Of a stretch of DNA of 64,000 nt, positions 16,343-25,777 are shown one piece after another (the first letter of the stretch is position 1; the number at the start of each line of letters is the position of its first letter). The DNA lies in assembly GCA_029260615.1 (NCBI GenBank), contig JAJDCX010000006.1:1-64000 (forward strand). Reading direction: 5' to 3'. A model generated the notes under the pieces. The model saw nothing but the letters and a program-made list of their open reading frames with translations, searched no databases and had not been told where the DNA came from. Source of the DNA: Phycisphaeraceae bacterium (GTDB lineage Bacteria > Planctomycetota > Phycisphaerae > Phycisphaerales > Phycisphaeraceae). The position numbers were made by a program, and so were the translations under genes.

Positions 16343-16936
16343 ATGACTCATACAACGATCCATCGCCTGCTCCTGACCGCCATGATCTGCCTGCCGCTGG
16401 TTGCCCGGCCCGGGCTGGCGTCGGATGGCACAGATCCCCCAGCCTCCACGCAAGGCGAACAAGCCCCGGCCGCCCCGGCTACGCAAGCCGAAGCGGCGGC
16501 GACCGTGGAGGCCGACGAAGTCGCTGCCCCGGCGGTGACTACCGATGTCGCTGCCCCGGCGGTGCCTGGCGATATAGTAATTGATGACATCGATACAACC
16601 CCCAAGAGCGACAATTCGGCTTCCCAAGCTGCGCCGATCGATATGGACCGCACAGGCTGGCCGACGGTGGTGGTCACGCCCAGCGACGGCTCGGTGACGC
16701 ACAACCCAAGCTACATGGGCAACCCCCCGATGGGCGATGACATCGTCACACCGCTTCACGCCCCGGACCCGGTCTGGCAGATTCAGGAAGCCCTGGCAGG
16801 AGAAGAGGCTGGGAACCTCAATGGAGAAAACCTCGCGGCGCTGGGTGCCCAGCCGTTCATCGGCCTGGCACAGTTTGTCATCATGCCGATCCGCGCTTTG
16901 TTTGAAAACCCGTTGTCAGATGCGACCTCGCCCTGA
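16343..16936 (+). CDS. Secreted Ala/Pro-rich protein, unknown function
   Basis: 197 residues. A signal peptide (LLLTAMICLPLVARPGLAS) is followed by ~60 residues rich in Ala, Pro, Thr and Glu, including two near-copies of an AAPAV segment (VAAPAVTTDVAAPAVPG), which look like an extended linker. The C-terminal part is better ordered (IQEALAGEEAGNLNGEN, FIGLAQFVIMPIRALFENP). AAGGA lies upstream of the ATG, and a TATACT box is at 16315-16320. I do not recognise the family. Confidence 0.6.
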   Translation: MTHTTIHRLLLTAMICLPLVARPGLASDGTDPPASTQGEQAPAAPATQAEAAATVEADEVAAPAVTTDVAAPAVPGDIVIDDIDTTPKSDNSASQAAPIDMDRTGWPTVVVTPSDGSVTHNPSYMGNPPMGDDIVTPLHAPDPVWQIQEALAGEEAGNLNGENLAALGAQPFIGLAQFVIMPIRALFENPLSDATSP

Positions 16937-17058
16937 CTTGGCTACCGCTTCCCACGGATATCCCCGGATGTGTCTGCGGTGTATCCCGTTTGCATCCTCG
17001 AACCCCCGCCGCCTCTCGCGCCATCGGCTAAGCGCCTAACCCCACGGGTGACCCGACC

Positions 17059-19854
17059 ATGGCCAACATCAGTTACGACGGGCAGTCCTTCAGCATCGAC
17101 GGCCGACGTGTCTGGCTGGTCAGCGGCGCGATCCACTACACACGAACCCCCCAGCCACTCTGGCGTGAGCGTATCCGCGCCGCCAAGCAAGCGGGGCTCA
17201 ACTGCATCGAGACCTACGTATTCTGGAACGCGCACGAAGAGCACCCCGACGAGTTCGACTTCACCGGTGACCTGGACCTGCGCAGATTCATCCAGATAGT
17301 CGGTGAGGAAGGCCTATTCTGCATCCTCCGGCCCGGGCCGTACATCTGCGCCGAGTGGGACTTCGGGGGGCTGCCCGCGTGGCTTAACACGCTGGACGGG
17401 ATCAAGCTACGCCAAGCCAACGGCCCGTTCCTCGAAGCGTCCGCACGCTACATCGGCGAGGTCATGAAACAGGTCAAAGACCTGCAAATTACATCCAAGG
17501 CTACATCGCAGGCATCACAGCTAGCCGACACCACCCCCTCGAACGGTGGCGGGTACCGTGGCGAGGGCGGCGGGCCGATCATTCTTATGCAGGCCGAGAA
17601 CGAATGGTTCTGCTCCAACCCGGACCAGCGCGACAGTTACCTGCTGGAGAATGTCCGGCACCTGCGTGAGAACGGCTGCACGGTCCCGATCAACAATTGC
17701 AACAACCTCTGGCAGTCCGTCGATGGGACGATCGACACCTGGAACGCCAAGCACCACCTCGCCGCGGACATGCGGCAACTGGCGGTGGTCAGGCCCGATG
17801 CGCCGCGGATCGTCAGTGAGCTGTGGACCGGGTGGTTCGATTCGTGGGGCAATCCACACTCAGAGGTAGACCCGGCCGGGGACGTGCTGCACCGCATGGC
17901 CGGTGTGCTTAGCGCCGGGGCGATGTTCAACCTATACATGTTCCACGGCGGGACTAACTTCGGCTTCAACGCAGGCCGATCCACTGCCGACCCGTCATGC
18001 TTTATTACCACAAGCTACGACTACGACGCCCCGCTCAGGGAGGCCGGGGGACGCGGCGAGAAATTCATGGCGGTCAAACGCATCGCCACGTTCGCCAGCC
18101 AGTTCCATCAGGTGTTCGCCAATCTAAGCACCGACCCGCCGCACACCACGGTCGCGCCGCAGGGTGACGGCCACCCACCAGCGGTCATTCACCAGAGCGG
18201 CGAACGGGGGGATGTGGTGTTTATCCTCCGTGGCAAACAGGACAAGACCAAGCAGGTCGAGCTGCTGCTGCCCGACGGCCAGACGCTGCCTGTGCCGCTG
18301 GGTCACGACCGTGCCGCGTGGGTGTTATTGAATACACCACTGGGACAAAACACGACGCTTGATTACACCAACCTCCGCCCGTTCGCGTTGATCGGTGGGC
18401 GGTTGCTTGTGCTGTTTGGGCCGGCCGGGGCGAAGGGGCTTGTCTCGATTGACGGCTCCCCCATCCAAATCAACGTCCCTACCGGCATCGGTAAAGCACC
18501 CGTCACCGAAAACATCGACGGGCTGACACTGGTCATCCTCAACGAGCAACAGGTTGATGCCGCGTACCCGCTGGAAGATGGGCTCATCGTCGGCGCCAGC
18601 GGACTTGACGGAAACGATCAGCCGGCCCCGCATGACGGTTGGCCGACGGTCTATCACATCAAGACCGACGGCCAGACAAGTAAGCAAAAGCAAGCCGCAC
18701 CACGCAAACCTGCCACACCTAAACTCACTAACTGGCAGACCGCGACGCTGGACACACTCATCGACGGGACCGACCCGGGGTACGAAACGATTGACGGCCC
18801 GGCCAGTCTCGAAACGCTCGGACAGAACCGGGGCTACGGCTGGTACCGTGTCCCTATCGCCAAGGCCCCGACCGGCAAGGTGCTTTGGCCTGAGTCCGCC
18901 GACCGGCTGCACGTTTACCACGATGGCAAGCTGCAGAAAATCCTCGGCGCGGGCCCTGATACCGACGGCCATCCGACCACACTCAAGGTCAGCGGCTATG
19001 TCACCGTGCTGGCTGACAACCTAGGCCGATTTAACTTTGGCCAGTCCATGGGTGAACACAAAGGCGTCTTCGGCCCGCTGTATCAGGTCAGTGCCGTCAA
19101 GCTCATTAAACCCAAAGTCACCCAACAACCCGCACCCGACCCGTTCGTGTTGGAAGGCATGGTCTACGGCCGACACCACGGCGAACGCCCTCCCGCACAA
19201 GCCCTGACGTGGGCCGTCACCCCCGACGGACGCAAACCCCTGATTTTGGACATCGATCAACTCCCGATGGACTGCGTGGTCACCGTCAATGGCGAGCCGA
19301 TCGAACTCTATAGCCAAACCTATAGCGGTGGGTTCAAGCGCATCGTCCTGGAGCCCGGCGTCGGCCCGGTCAAGGGCGGCAAGAATCAACTCACGCTCGC
19401 GCTGTATGAACCGATGCCCGACGGCGTCGATCCACTCAAACACCTGCTTCTCTACAAAGTCACCGATATCGTCAGCGACAAGCGTGCGCCGTGGTCGTTC
19501 TGCCCGTGGGGACCACCGGCCGATGAAAGCGATGCGTTCGGTGACCTGCCCAAGACTTCCTCCGCACAACCTGCATGGTTCCGCGCCTCGTTCACCGTCA
19601 AGCACACAGATGTCCCGCTGTGGATCGAACCCGTCGGCATGAGCAAGGGGCAGGTCTACCTCAACGGCCACAATGTCGGGCGCTACTGGGTCAACACCGC
19701 CAAGGGCAAAAAAGTCCCGCCGCAACAAGCCTACTACCTCCCCGAGCCCTGGCTGAACACCGACGCCCCCAACGAGCTGCTGCTCTTGGACGAACACGGC
19801 AAACTGCCGGGCAGGTGTAGACTGGTGTACAACCCCGACGGGCCGTATGGGTGA
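17059..19854 (+). CDS. Beta-galactosidase, glycoside hydrolase family 35
   Basis: 931 residues. The GH35 barrel fills roughly residues 10-340: VSGAIHYTRTPQPLWRERI, NCIETYVFWNAHE, RPGPYICAEWDFGGLPAWL. GGPIILMQAENEW carries the acid/base Glu182, and SELWTGWFDSWG carries the nucleophile Glu254. TNFGFNAG near residue 300 is also typical. C-terminal beta domains follow, with the family jelly-roll GQVYLNGHNVGRYWV close to the end. It cleaves terminal beta-galactosides. No signal peptide is visible, so it may act in the cytoplasm on imported oligosaccharides. A low-complexity insert (~residues 143-170) sits just before the acid/base strand. Confidence 0.92.
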   Translation: MANISYDGQSFSIDGRRVWLVSGAIHYTRTPQPLWRERIRAAKQAGLNCIETYVFWNAHEEHPDEFDFTGDLDLRRFIQIVGEEGLFCILRPGPYICAEWDFGGLPAWLNTLDGIKLRQANGPFLEASARYIGEVMKQVKDLQITSKATSQASQLADTTPSNGGGYRGEGGGPIILMQAENEWFCSNPDQRDSYLLENVRHLRENGCTVPINNCNNLWQSVDGTIDTWNAKHHLAADMRQLAVVRPDAPRIVSELWTGWFDSWGNPHSEVDPAGDVLHRMAGVLSAGAMFNLYMFHGGTNFGFNAGRSTADPSCFITTSYDYDAPLREAGGRGEKFMAVKRIATFASQFHQVFANLSTDPPHTTVAPQGDGHPPAVIHQSGERGDVVFILRGKQDKTKQVELLLPDGQTLPVPLGHDRAAWVLLNTPLGQNTTLDYTNLRPFALIGGRLLVLFGPAGAKGLVSIDGSPIQINVPTGIGKAPVTENIDGLTLVILNEQQVDAAYPLEDGLIVGASGLDGNDQPAPHDGWPTVYHIKTDGQTSKQKQAAPRKPATPKLTNWQTATLDTLIDGTDPGYETIDGPASLETLGQNRGYGWYRVPIAKAPTGKVLWPESADRLHVYHDGKLQKILGAGPDTDGHPTTLKVSGYVTVLADNLGRFNFGQSMGEHKGVFGPLYQVSAVKLIKPKVTQQPAPDPFVLEGMVYGRHHGERPPAQALTWAVTPDGRKPLILDIDQLPMDCVVTVNGEPIELYSQTYSGGFKRIVLEPGVGPVKGGKNQLTLALYEPMPDGVDPLKHLLLYKVTDIVSDKRAPWSFCPWGPPADESDAFGDLPKTSSAQPAWFRASFTVKHTDVPLWIEPVGMSKGQVYLNGHNVGRYWVNTAKGKKVPPQQAYYLPEPWLNTDAPNELLLLDEHGKLPGRCRLVYNPDGPYG

Positions 19855-19856
19855 TT

Positions 19857-19884
19857 GTTAGGGTTTAGGGGCTAGGGATTGGGG
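19857..19884. repeat. Degenerate heptameric array (TTAGGG-like)
   Basis: Directly after the GH35 stop: GTTAGGG, TTTAGGG, GCTAGGG, ATTGGGG. Neighbouring units agree at 6, 5 and 4 of 7 positions. The resemblance to telomere repeats is most likely coincidence; the 7-bp period is shared with other gaps in this window, while the unit is not. Confidence 0.55.
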
Positions 19885-19915
19885 CAGAACGATCGTTAAA
19901 CTTGGGAAACTCACC

Positions 19916-20452
19916 TTGGACTCACACGAACAACACCGCGAAAACGCTAAGGACAAGTCGGCCCGCTGTGCCGTGCTTACGATCAGCGACACCCGCATCG
20001 CCGAGACCGACTCCGGTGGGCAGGCCATCATCGACGCGCTCAAGCAGGCTGGCCACACCGTCAGCGACTACACATTGGTCAAAGACGAACCCGCACAGAT
20101 TGAATCTCAACTGAAATCCTGGCTTGCCCCGCCCGACTCGAGCCTCATGCCTCAAGCCCCACGCCTCGACCTCATCATCACCACCGGCGGCACCGGCATC
20201 GCCTCACGTGACACCACCGTCGAGGTCGTCCGCCGGCTCTTGGATAAAGAACTCGAAGGCTTCGGCGAACTCTTCCGCATGCTCAGCTACGAACAGGTCG
20301 GCCCCGCCGCCATGCTCAGCCGAGCCGTCGCGGGACTCGCTGGGCAAACATTAATCTTCACCCTCCCCGGCTCACCCAACGCCGTCAAACTAGCCATGGA
20401 CAAACTCATCATCCCCGAGCTGCCGCACATGGTTTGGGAACGGGGAAGGTGA
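19916..20452 (+). CDS. moaB: Molybdopterin adenylyltransferase-type protein MoaB
   Basis: 178 residues. Belongs to the MoaB/MogA family that adenylates molybdopterin in molybdenum cofactor synthesis. Core motifs: CAVLTISDTRIAETDSGGQ, DLIITTGGTGIASRDTTVE, EGFGELFRMLSYEQVGPAAMLSRA and LPGSPNAVKLAMDKLI. The start is a TTG at 19916. A short insert (PPDSSLMPQAPR, ~residues 70-81) lengthens one loop. No other moa or moe gene is in the window. Confidence 0.9.
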   Translation: MDSHEQHRENAKDKSARCAVLTISDTRIAETDSGGQAIIDALKQAGHTVSDYTLVKDEPAQIESQLKSWLAPPDSSLMPQAPRLDLIITTGGTGIASRDTTVEVVRRLLDKELEGFGELFRMLSYEQVGPAAMLSRAVAGLAGQTLIFTLPGSPNAVKLAMDKLIIPELPHMVWERGR

Positions 20453-20468
20453 GATTCGATAGTAATCC

Positions 20469-21098
20469 ATGTTTTTTAAGCTCTGGTATTTTCGTGCTTC
20501 AATCTTGCTCTTCATGGTATGGGGCCTGTTCCTCGCACCACTGACTATCTGGTTGGTTAACGCGCCTCAGCCCCTCATACCTGTTTCTACAGAAATCCTC
20601 ATTTACACTGTTTTCGCACTTGCAGCGATCAACATTATGTGTGTATGCTGGCTGTGTCCGTACTATGCTTCCGGTGATACCTCTCTCGAATTCAAACGCC
20701 CACCTAACCGGACTGCTCGCGAACTGAATAGAGCGACATGGATGGGCCCCATCATGTTCGGTAGCCTCGGCGTGCTACTGATGTTAGTACCTGTGTTTGA
20801 CAATGTTTTCTTTATGACCGGTTGGGTTGGGGACAGCGAGCAGTTAGTCGGCAAAGCTTGCTTGGCGGCCTGTTTTATAATGGTGATACCCAGTCTCTTG
20901 GTCAGCAGGAAGCTTTGTCCAAGGGTGGTTGATATGACGCGCCGGCGACTTATCTGCTTTGAGTGTGGTTACGACCTGAGAAATATTGAGCATGCCACAA
21001 CCTGCCCGGAATGCGGCGAGGCGGTGCCGTGGATCAATCAGGCTAATTCCTTAGCCATCGACCCCGCCCAAGGCCCTGCGGGCCATGACCAGGCTTGA
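20469..21098 (+). CDS. Membrane protein with C-terminal zinc ribbon
   Basis: 209 residues. Four hydrophobic segments (ILLFMVWGLFLAPLTIWLV, IYTVFALAAINIMCVCWLC, IMFGSLGVLLMLVPVF, ACLAACFIMVIPSLLV) are followed by a soluble tail with CFECGYDLRNIEHATTCPECG. This Cys-rich C-x2-C-GYDLR / C-P-x-C-G pattern is common in planctomycete proteins and should bind one zinc. Function unknown. Base composition is lower in GC than in the flanking moaB and groES genes. It starts 17 bp after moaB. Confidence 0.7.
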   Translation: MFFKLWYFRASILLFMVWGLFLAPLTIWLVNAPQPLIPVSTEILIYTVFALAAINIMCVCWLCPYYASGDTSLEFKRPPNRTARELNRATWMGPIMFGSLGVLLMLVPVFDNVFFMTGWVGDSEQLVGKACLAACFIMVIPSLLVSRKLCPRVVDMTRRRLICFECGYDLRNIEHATTCPECGEAVPWINQANSLAIDPAQGPAGHDQA

Positions 21099-21117
21099 GG
21101 TTGTTGTCCCCTCCACG

Positions 21118-21156
21118 ATCCAAAATCCGCAATCCCGTCCATCCTGTCATCCTGTC
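21118..21156. repeat. Degenerate short-period array upstream of groES
   Basis: ATCCAAA, ATCCGCA, ATCCCGT (7-mers) followed by two exact copies of the 8-mer ATCCTGTC. Lies between the zinc-ribbon gene and the groES promoter. Confidence 0.45.
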
Positions 21157-21188
21157 AACTCCCCTCCCCACTTGGTGTCTCCCGCATC

Positions 21189-21218
21189 TTGGCACCCCGA
21201 CCCCAGCCAAACTATAAT
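21189..21218 (+). promoter_or_regulatory. Sigma-70-type promoter giving a leaderless groES mRNA
   Basis: TTGGCA (21189-21194), an 18-bp spacer, TATAAT (21213-21218), then six bases and the ATG at 21225. This is the clearest case in the window of a promoter placed so that transcription begins at the start codon. Confidence 0.65.
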
Positions 21219-21224
21219 AGCCCC

Positions 21225-21551
21225 ATGAGTGACCCTACTTCACAAGCCAGCACACCCGTATTGGAGACCGTCGAGCCGATCGGCAAGCGGGTTTTGATCC
21301 GCAAGGACCAGGACAAGAAGCAGACCAAGAGCGGGATCCATCTGCCGGACAAGATGGAGATCCCCACGCTCACCGGGCGGGTGGTCGAGGTCTCGGCCGA
21401 GGTCGATATCGACTCGAACTACCCGATCCAGCAGTACGACCGGGTGCTGTTCAACCCCAAGGACGCGATCCCCGTGGACTTCGAGGGCGACAACCGCCTG
21501 TTCGTGGTGCCGGTTGAGAACATCGTGGCGGTGTTCCGTAAGGCGACGTGA
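21225..21551 (+). CDS. groES: GroES-family co-chaperonin
   Basis: 108 residues. The 10-kDa cap of the GroEL chaperonin: VEPIGKRVLIRKDQDKKQTKSG (first beta strands and the start of the mobile loop), GIHLPD, then GRVVEVSAEV, YDRVLFNPKDAIPVDFEG and FVVPVENIVAVF at the end. It is divergent: the usual iron-clad loop sequence is altered, and there is a ~10-residue N-terminal extension. No groEL lies next to it, which suggests an extra GroES copy of the kind planctomycetes often carry. The start is set by the promoter and the family; the frame stays open 36 bp farther upstream, but that part overlaps the promoter. Confidence 0.85.
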   Translation: MSDPTSQASTPVLETVEPIGKRVLIRKDQDKKQTKSGIHLPDKMEIPTLTGRVVEVSAEVDIDSNYPIQQYDRVLFNPKDAIPVDFEGDNRLFVVPVENIVAVFRKAT

Positions 21552-21592
21552 CATCCCCGCACCCCCGGCACCCACGAGCCCACGCCTTGCGG

Positions 21593-21628
21593 TTGTGGGG
21601 CCTCCGCCATGTAATGGCGGGGCTACAA
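21593..21628. repeat. REP-like hairpin between groES and aroA
   Basis: CCGCCAT gta ATGGCGG (21604-21620) forms a perfect 7-bp stem. It extends outward through two further pairs and, after a 3-nt bulge, a six-pair outer stem including TTGT/ACAA (21593-21596, 21625-21628). There is no T-tract, so it is not a classic terminator. It looks like an isolated palindromic element. Confidence 0.45.
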
Positions 21629-21629
21629 T

Positions 21630-21699
21630 GGTCACACACACTCCCTCACCCCACCCTAGTTCCCTCCCCAAATCAGCACTCATCAATCACAAATCATCA
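21630..21699. repeat. Degenerate heptameric array ending at the aroA start codon
   Basis: The best part is 21671-21698: AATCAGC, ACTCATC, AATCACA, AATCATC, then AATG, so the array runs directly into the ATG at 21700. Neighbouring units agree at about 14 of 21 positions. A weaker continuation in the same phase can be read back to about 21630. No Shine-Dalgarno sequence is present. Confidence 0.55.
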
Positions 21700-23067
21700 A
21701 TGCCTAGCGACCCCATTACCATCCAGCCGATCGAACACCCGTTCGACGTGACGTTCCCTGATGTGAACGCACCCGGGGGCGGCATCCCCCCGATCCCCGG
21801 GTCCAAGAGCCTGACCAATCGGGCCCTGCTGTTGGCCGCGCTGGCCGAGGGCAAAAGCACCCTCACCGGCGTGCTGTTCTCGGATGACACCCAGGTGATG
21901 ATGACGGCCTTGCAAGACCTGGGCTTCACACTCGACATCGACGAGACCAACACCACGGTCACGGTCCACGGCCAAGGCGGGAAGATCCCGAACAAAGAGG
22001 CCACACTGCACCTCGGCAACGCCGGCACCGCCATGCGTTTCCTCACCGCCGCCTGCTGCTTGGGCGAGACCGGCAGCGTCTACGAACTGCGTGGCATCGA
22101 ACGGATGCACGAACGGCCGATCGGCGAACTCGTCGAACCGCTCCGAGAACTCGGAGCAAACATCACATACAAGGAAAAAGAGGGCTTCCCCCCGCTGACA
22201 ATTACAGCGTCAAAATTGACGAGTAAGCCCCTGACAATAAAGCCTACTCTCAGTAGTCAATTCATCTCCGCGTTATTGCAGATTGGACCCTACCTTGACG
22301 GTGGCCTAACACTGGAATTCGACGGGCCATTAACCAGCGAGCCCTATGTGAGGATGACGGCAAATTTGATGTGCCAAATTTTCAAGGCTGAATACTCAAG
22401 ATATGGCGGCGAGATTCTTCGTTGTTTTTCAGTGTCCCAAGGGGTATATCAAGAAGCGAACTATCACATTGAACCCGACGCTTCCAACGCAAGCTACTTT
22501 CTGGCTGCGGCCGCTATTCTCAAGAGCAGGGTCAAGATACATGGAATCGGATTTAAGTCCCTGCAAGGGGATGCTAAGTTTGGCCGTCAGATTTTGAGTG
22601 ATTTGGGTGCAAAGTGTACATCTGACAATGACACAACCACAATCGTAGGCACCAAGAACATTCTTGGAAACAAACAATTCCCATTGAACGACATGCCCGA
22701 CATGGCCCAGACATTGGGTGCCGTCGCTATGTCCGCAGATGGGCCTATTACGATTCAGGATGTCGGCAATCTTCGTGTCAAAGAAACCGACCGGATGGCG
22801 GCGATGCAGACGGAGTTGACGAAGTTGGGGGCGACCGTCACCGTTGAAGGTGACGACATCACGATCACGCCACCGGCCAGCGGGAAGATCACGCCGGCGG
22901 CGATCGATACCTACGACGACCACCGGATGGCGATGGCGTTTGCGGTGATCGGGTTGGCCCAGCCGGGGGTGACGATCAACGACCCGGACTGTGTCAACAA
23001 GACGTTCCCGGACTTCTTTAGGTATCTTGACTACCTTCGGCAGCCCCCGGATCACCCCAAGGGATAA
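21700..23067 (+). CDS. aroA: 3-phosphoshikimate 1-carboxyvinyltransferase (EPSP synthase)
   Basis: 455 residues from the ATG at 21700. Sixth step of the shikimate pathway, and the target of glyphosate in other organisms. Motifs: PGSKSLTNRALLLAALA (phosphate and substrate binding), LHLGNAGTAMRFLTAA, RPIGELVEPLRELGA, then RVKETDRMAAM and YDDHRMAMAFAVIGL near the end. The gene is a composition mosaic: about 21700-22140 and 22790-23067 are ~60-70% GC, but 22141-22760 is ~48% GC with AT-ending codons (roughly residues 148-355). The frame is unbroken across both joins. The ABC exporter gene begins 7 bp after the stop. Confidence 0.93.
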   Translation: MPSDPITIQPIEHPFDVTFPDVNAPGGGIPPIPGSKSLTNRALLLAALAEGKSTLTGVLFSDDTQVMMTALQDLGFTLDIDETNTTVTVHGQGGKIPNKEATLHLGNAGTAMRFLTAACCLGETGSVYELRGIERMHERPIGELVEPLRELGANITYKEKEGFPPLTITASKLTSKPLTIKPTLSSQFISALLQIGPYLDGGLTLEFDGPLTSEPYVRMTANLMCQIFKAEYSRYGGEILRCFSVSQGVYQEANYHIEPDASNASYFLAAAAILKSRVKIHGIGFKSLQGDAKFGRQILSDLGAKCTSDNDTTTIVGTKNILGNKQFPLNDMPDMAQTLGAVAMSADGPITIQDVGNLRVKETDRMAAMQTELTKLGATVTVEGDDITITPPASGKITPAAIDTYDDHRMAMAFAVIGLAQPGVTINDPDCVNKTFPDFFRYLDYLRQPPDHPKG

Positions 23068-23074
23068 CCGACGC

Positions 23075-24943
23075 ATGAAACGCAGCGCCTTTTGGAAGAC
23101 AACTGCCGAACTGCTTCACTACAAGAAGCAGCTCGCTGTCGCGGTGGGCGGTGCGGTGGTGTCGGCGGCGTGCTTCGGGGCGGGGTTGAGCATGCTGCTG
23201 CCGGTGTTCACGCTGTTTTTCAACCCCGACATCATTGACGCGGGCGAACATCCTTTAAAGAAGATGGTCGAGGGCGCGGTCGTTGGTGACGGCGGAGCCA
23301 CCTGGCAGACAGACGTGGCGGCGTGGATCAACGGGCATATCCCCGAGAGCGTTTTTTGGTCGTTCGTCATCATCATGGGCGTCATCGCGACGTTTACCGT
23401 GATCGGAAGCGTCGGGCGTTACGTCCATCAACTCGTGTCGATCACGATTACCCAGCAGGTCGCGGTGGCCTGGCGTGATCGTTTGTTCCGCAAGCTGGTG
23501 GATGCGCCGGTGTCGTATTTCCTTGGGCAGAACGCTTCGGACCACGCAAGCCGGGCGATGTTTGACACGGGTGTGCTGGCACGGGGGCATCTGGCGGTGT
23601 TGGGGAAGGCTCTGCCGGAGGTTCTAAAAGGCTTGGCGGCGGTGATGGTGGCGTTGTGGTTGGATTATCAGTTGACGCTGCTGGCGCTGATCGCGGCACC
23701 GTTAAGCGGGGTCGTGCTTCACAAGTTTGGTCGGATCATCGAGCGTGCTTCTCGGCGGGCGTTACAACAACAGGCGGGGATGCTCAAGACGGTCAACGAG
23801 GTGTTGGGGGCGTTGCACGTCATCAAGACACACGGGGCCGAGGGCTACGAGCGCAGAAGGTTCCGCCAGCTTAACCGCCGACTGTTTGACGAGCAGATGA
23901 AGATGCGCCAGGCCCGTGCGCTGGCGTCACCTGTGATCGAAACGCTTGGGCTGTTCTTTGTGTTGGCGGCGGCGCTGGTGGCGGCGTGGTACGTCTTCAC
24001 GCAGGGCGTGGACCCCGCGACGTTCCTGTCTGTCTTGGTCATGCTCGGGGCGGCGGGTGCGAGCCTCAAGCCGTTGACCGCGTTACACACACAGATCAAA
24101 GAGGCAGACGCCGCGGCGAAACGGTTGATCGAGGGGGCGGGCATTGAAGTCGAGCCGATCTCGCTATCAGACCGGATCGGTTTGCCGACGCTGGCACGCC
24201 ATCACGGGTCGATCGCGTTTGAGGCGGTGAGTTACACCTATCTGAATCAGCCGGAGCCGGCGATTAAAGACGTGAGTCTGAAGGTCGGGCACGGCCAGAC
24301 CGTCGCGATCGTCGGCGGCAACGGCTCGGGGAAGACGACGCTGTTGAACCTGCTGCCGAGGCTGACCTCGCCGAGCGCAGGGCGTGTGCTGATCGACGGG
24401 ACCGACATCGCTGGAGTCAACCTCAAGGCTTTTCGGCGTCAGCTCGCGGTGGTGCCGCAACAGAGTGTTTTGTTCGAGGGCACGATCGCTGACAACATCG
24501 CCTACGGCCAACTCAACGCCAATCGCGACGACATCATCGCGGCGTCCAAGGCGGCGTTCGCACACGAATTCGTCAGCACACTCACCGACGGGTACGACAC
24601 ACTGTTGGGCGAAGGCGGGTCGGGACTTTCTGGCGGACAAAAACAGCGCCTCTGCATCGCCCGGGCGATTCTGCGTGACCCGGCGATATTGATCCTGGAT
24701 GAGGCGACCAGCCAGATCGACGCCGACTCGGAGGCTAAGATCAACCGTGCGTTGGACAGCTTCCGTGCGGGGCGGACCACGTTTATCATCGCGCACCGGC
24801 TAAGCACGGTGGTTGATAGTGACATGATTGTGGTGATGGACGCTGGGAAGATCGTTGATCGTGGGACGCACACCGAGTTGCTTGCACGCTGCGGGGCCTA
24901 CCAGACCCTGACCCATACGCAGTTGCAACCGGCGCAGGCTTAA
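23075..24943 (+). CDS. ABC exporter, MsbA/multidrug type (fused TMD-NBD)
   Basis: 622 residues from the ATG at 23075. An N-terminal six-helix transmembrane domain (~residues 1-340) is followed by an ATPase domain with Walker [12 protein letters not shown], signature LSGGQKQR, Walker [13 protein letters not shown] and switch His in IIAHRLSTV. Half-transporters of this type work as homodimers and export lipids, lipid A precursors or drugs. A long extracytoplasmic loop lies between helices 1 and 2 ([10 protein letters not shown]-type region of ~50 residues). The frame remains open upstream into aroA, but the family begins at MKRSAFWKT. Confidence 0.9.
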   Translation: MKRSAFWKTTAELLHYKKQLAVAVGGAVVSAACFGAGLSMLLPVFTLFFNPDIIDAGEHPLKKMVEGAVVGDGGATWQTDVAAWINGHIPESVFWSFVIIMGVIATFTVIGSVGRYVHQLVSITITQQVAVAWRDRLFRKLVDAPVSYFLGQNASDHASRAMFDTGVLARGHLAVLGKALPEVLKGLAAVMVALWLDYQLTLLALIAAPLSGVVLHKFGRIIERASRRALQQQAGMLKTVNEVLGALHVIKTHGAEGYERRRFRQLNRRLFDEQMKMRQARALASPVIETLGLFFVLAAALVAAWYVFTQGVDPATFLSVLVMLGAAGASLKPLTALHTQIKEADAAAKRLIEGAGIEVEPISLSDRIGLPTLARHHGSIAFEAVSYTYLNQPEPAIKDVSLKVGHGQTVAIVGGNGSGKTTLLNLLPRLTSPSAGRVLIDGTDIAGVNLKAFRRQLAVVPQQSVLFEGTIADNIAYGQLNANRDDIIAASKAAFAHEFVSTLTDGYDTLLGEGGSGLSGGQKQRLCIARAILRDPAILILDEATSQIDADSEAKINRALDSFRAGRTTFIIAHRLSTVVDSDMIVVMDAGKIVDRGTHTELLARCGAYQTLTHTQLQPAQA

Positions 24944-24975
24944 CAGGCAAAGACGGGTTTCCTCAGAGGCACACC

Positions 24976-25749
24976 ATGCGTAAATACGCCTTTACCCTGA
25001 TCGAACTACTGGTGGTCATCAGCATCATCGCGGTGCTGGTGGGTATCCTGCTGCCTGCGCTGGGTGCCGCACGGCGTAGTGCTTACAAAATCACCTGTGG
25101 GCAGAACCAGCACCAGATCGGGATCGCGTTGCAGGGTTACTCGGTGGATAACGACGGCCGGCTGGCGGTGAACCCAAAGGCGGGCCCGGACTTCGCACGC
25201 GGGTACTTCAACACGGAGCAAGCCACCAACGCCATCTACACAAAGGGGACCGACCACCTGATCGGCCTGGGCCTTGTCCTCGACGGGTATATCGATGACC
25301 CCCAAGCCATGTTCTGCCCTTCGGACGACTCGACCGACCCGACCGAGGAACTGGAACACATCAAGCTCCGCAACGACTCGGCGAGCTGCTCATACTTCTA
25401 TCGCCAACTGGATCGCACAAGCAACGACCGGATTTATGACCTGGGGCAATCCAACCCCGGCTTGCAGGCGTCCGCGCTGCTGGTCGACGCCAACTCACTG
25501 ATCTCGTTCTTCCCCGATGCCTTCCGCACTAACCACGAGAATTCGACCGTCAACATCCTTTACCACGACGGCCACGTCGAATCCTACCCCAACAGCAACA
25601 ATCAGACCGACGGCGTCTTCAGCATCAGCGAACTGGACTTCAGCATCGACCCCACCGGCGAGAAACGGTTTAACAAGGTCTTTATCGCCGCCGATTTTGC
25701 GCTACAGGGCGACCCGGCGGAAGCGCCGGACCCGTTTATCACCCCGTAA
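24976..25749 (+). CDS. Type II secretion-type pseudopilin (planctomycete family)
   Basis: 257 residues. The N-terminal prepilin motif [19 protein letters not shown] is cleaved and methylated before the Phe by prepilin peptidase, and the same stretch forms the hydrophobic assembly helix. The soluble domain ends with an H-x-DG-type signature, [15 protein letters not shown], typical of the very numerous planctomycete pseudopilin-like proteins. AGAGG precedes the ATG. Role: pseudopilus or secretion-related surface protein; the precise function is unknown. Confidence 0.85.
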   Translation: MRKYAFTLIELLVVISIIAVLVGILLPALGAARRSAYKITCGQNQHQIGIALQGYSVDNDGRLAVNPKAGPDFARGYFNTEQATNAIYTKGTDHLIGLGLVLDGYIDDPQAMFCPSDDSTDPTEELEHIKLRNDSASCSYFYRQLDRTSNDRIYDLGQSNPGLQASALLVDANSLISFFPDAFRTNHENSTVNILYHDGHVESYPNSNNQTDGVFSISELDFSIDPTGEKRFNKVFIAADFALQGDPAEAPDPFITP

Positions 25750-25777
25750 ACACCGGCATGCAGAACCGGGAGCCAAG

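Noticed and set aside
19021-19797. 258-codon open frame antisense to the GH35 gene
   Set aside because: Shadow of the plus-strand gene without any recognisable family.
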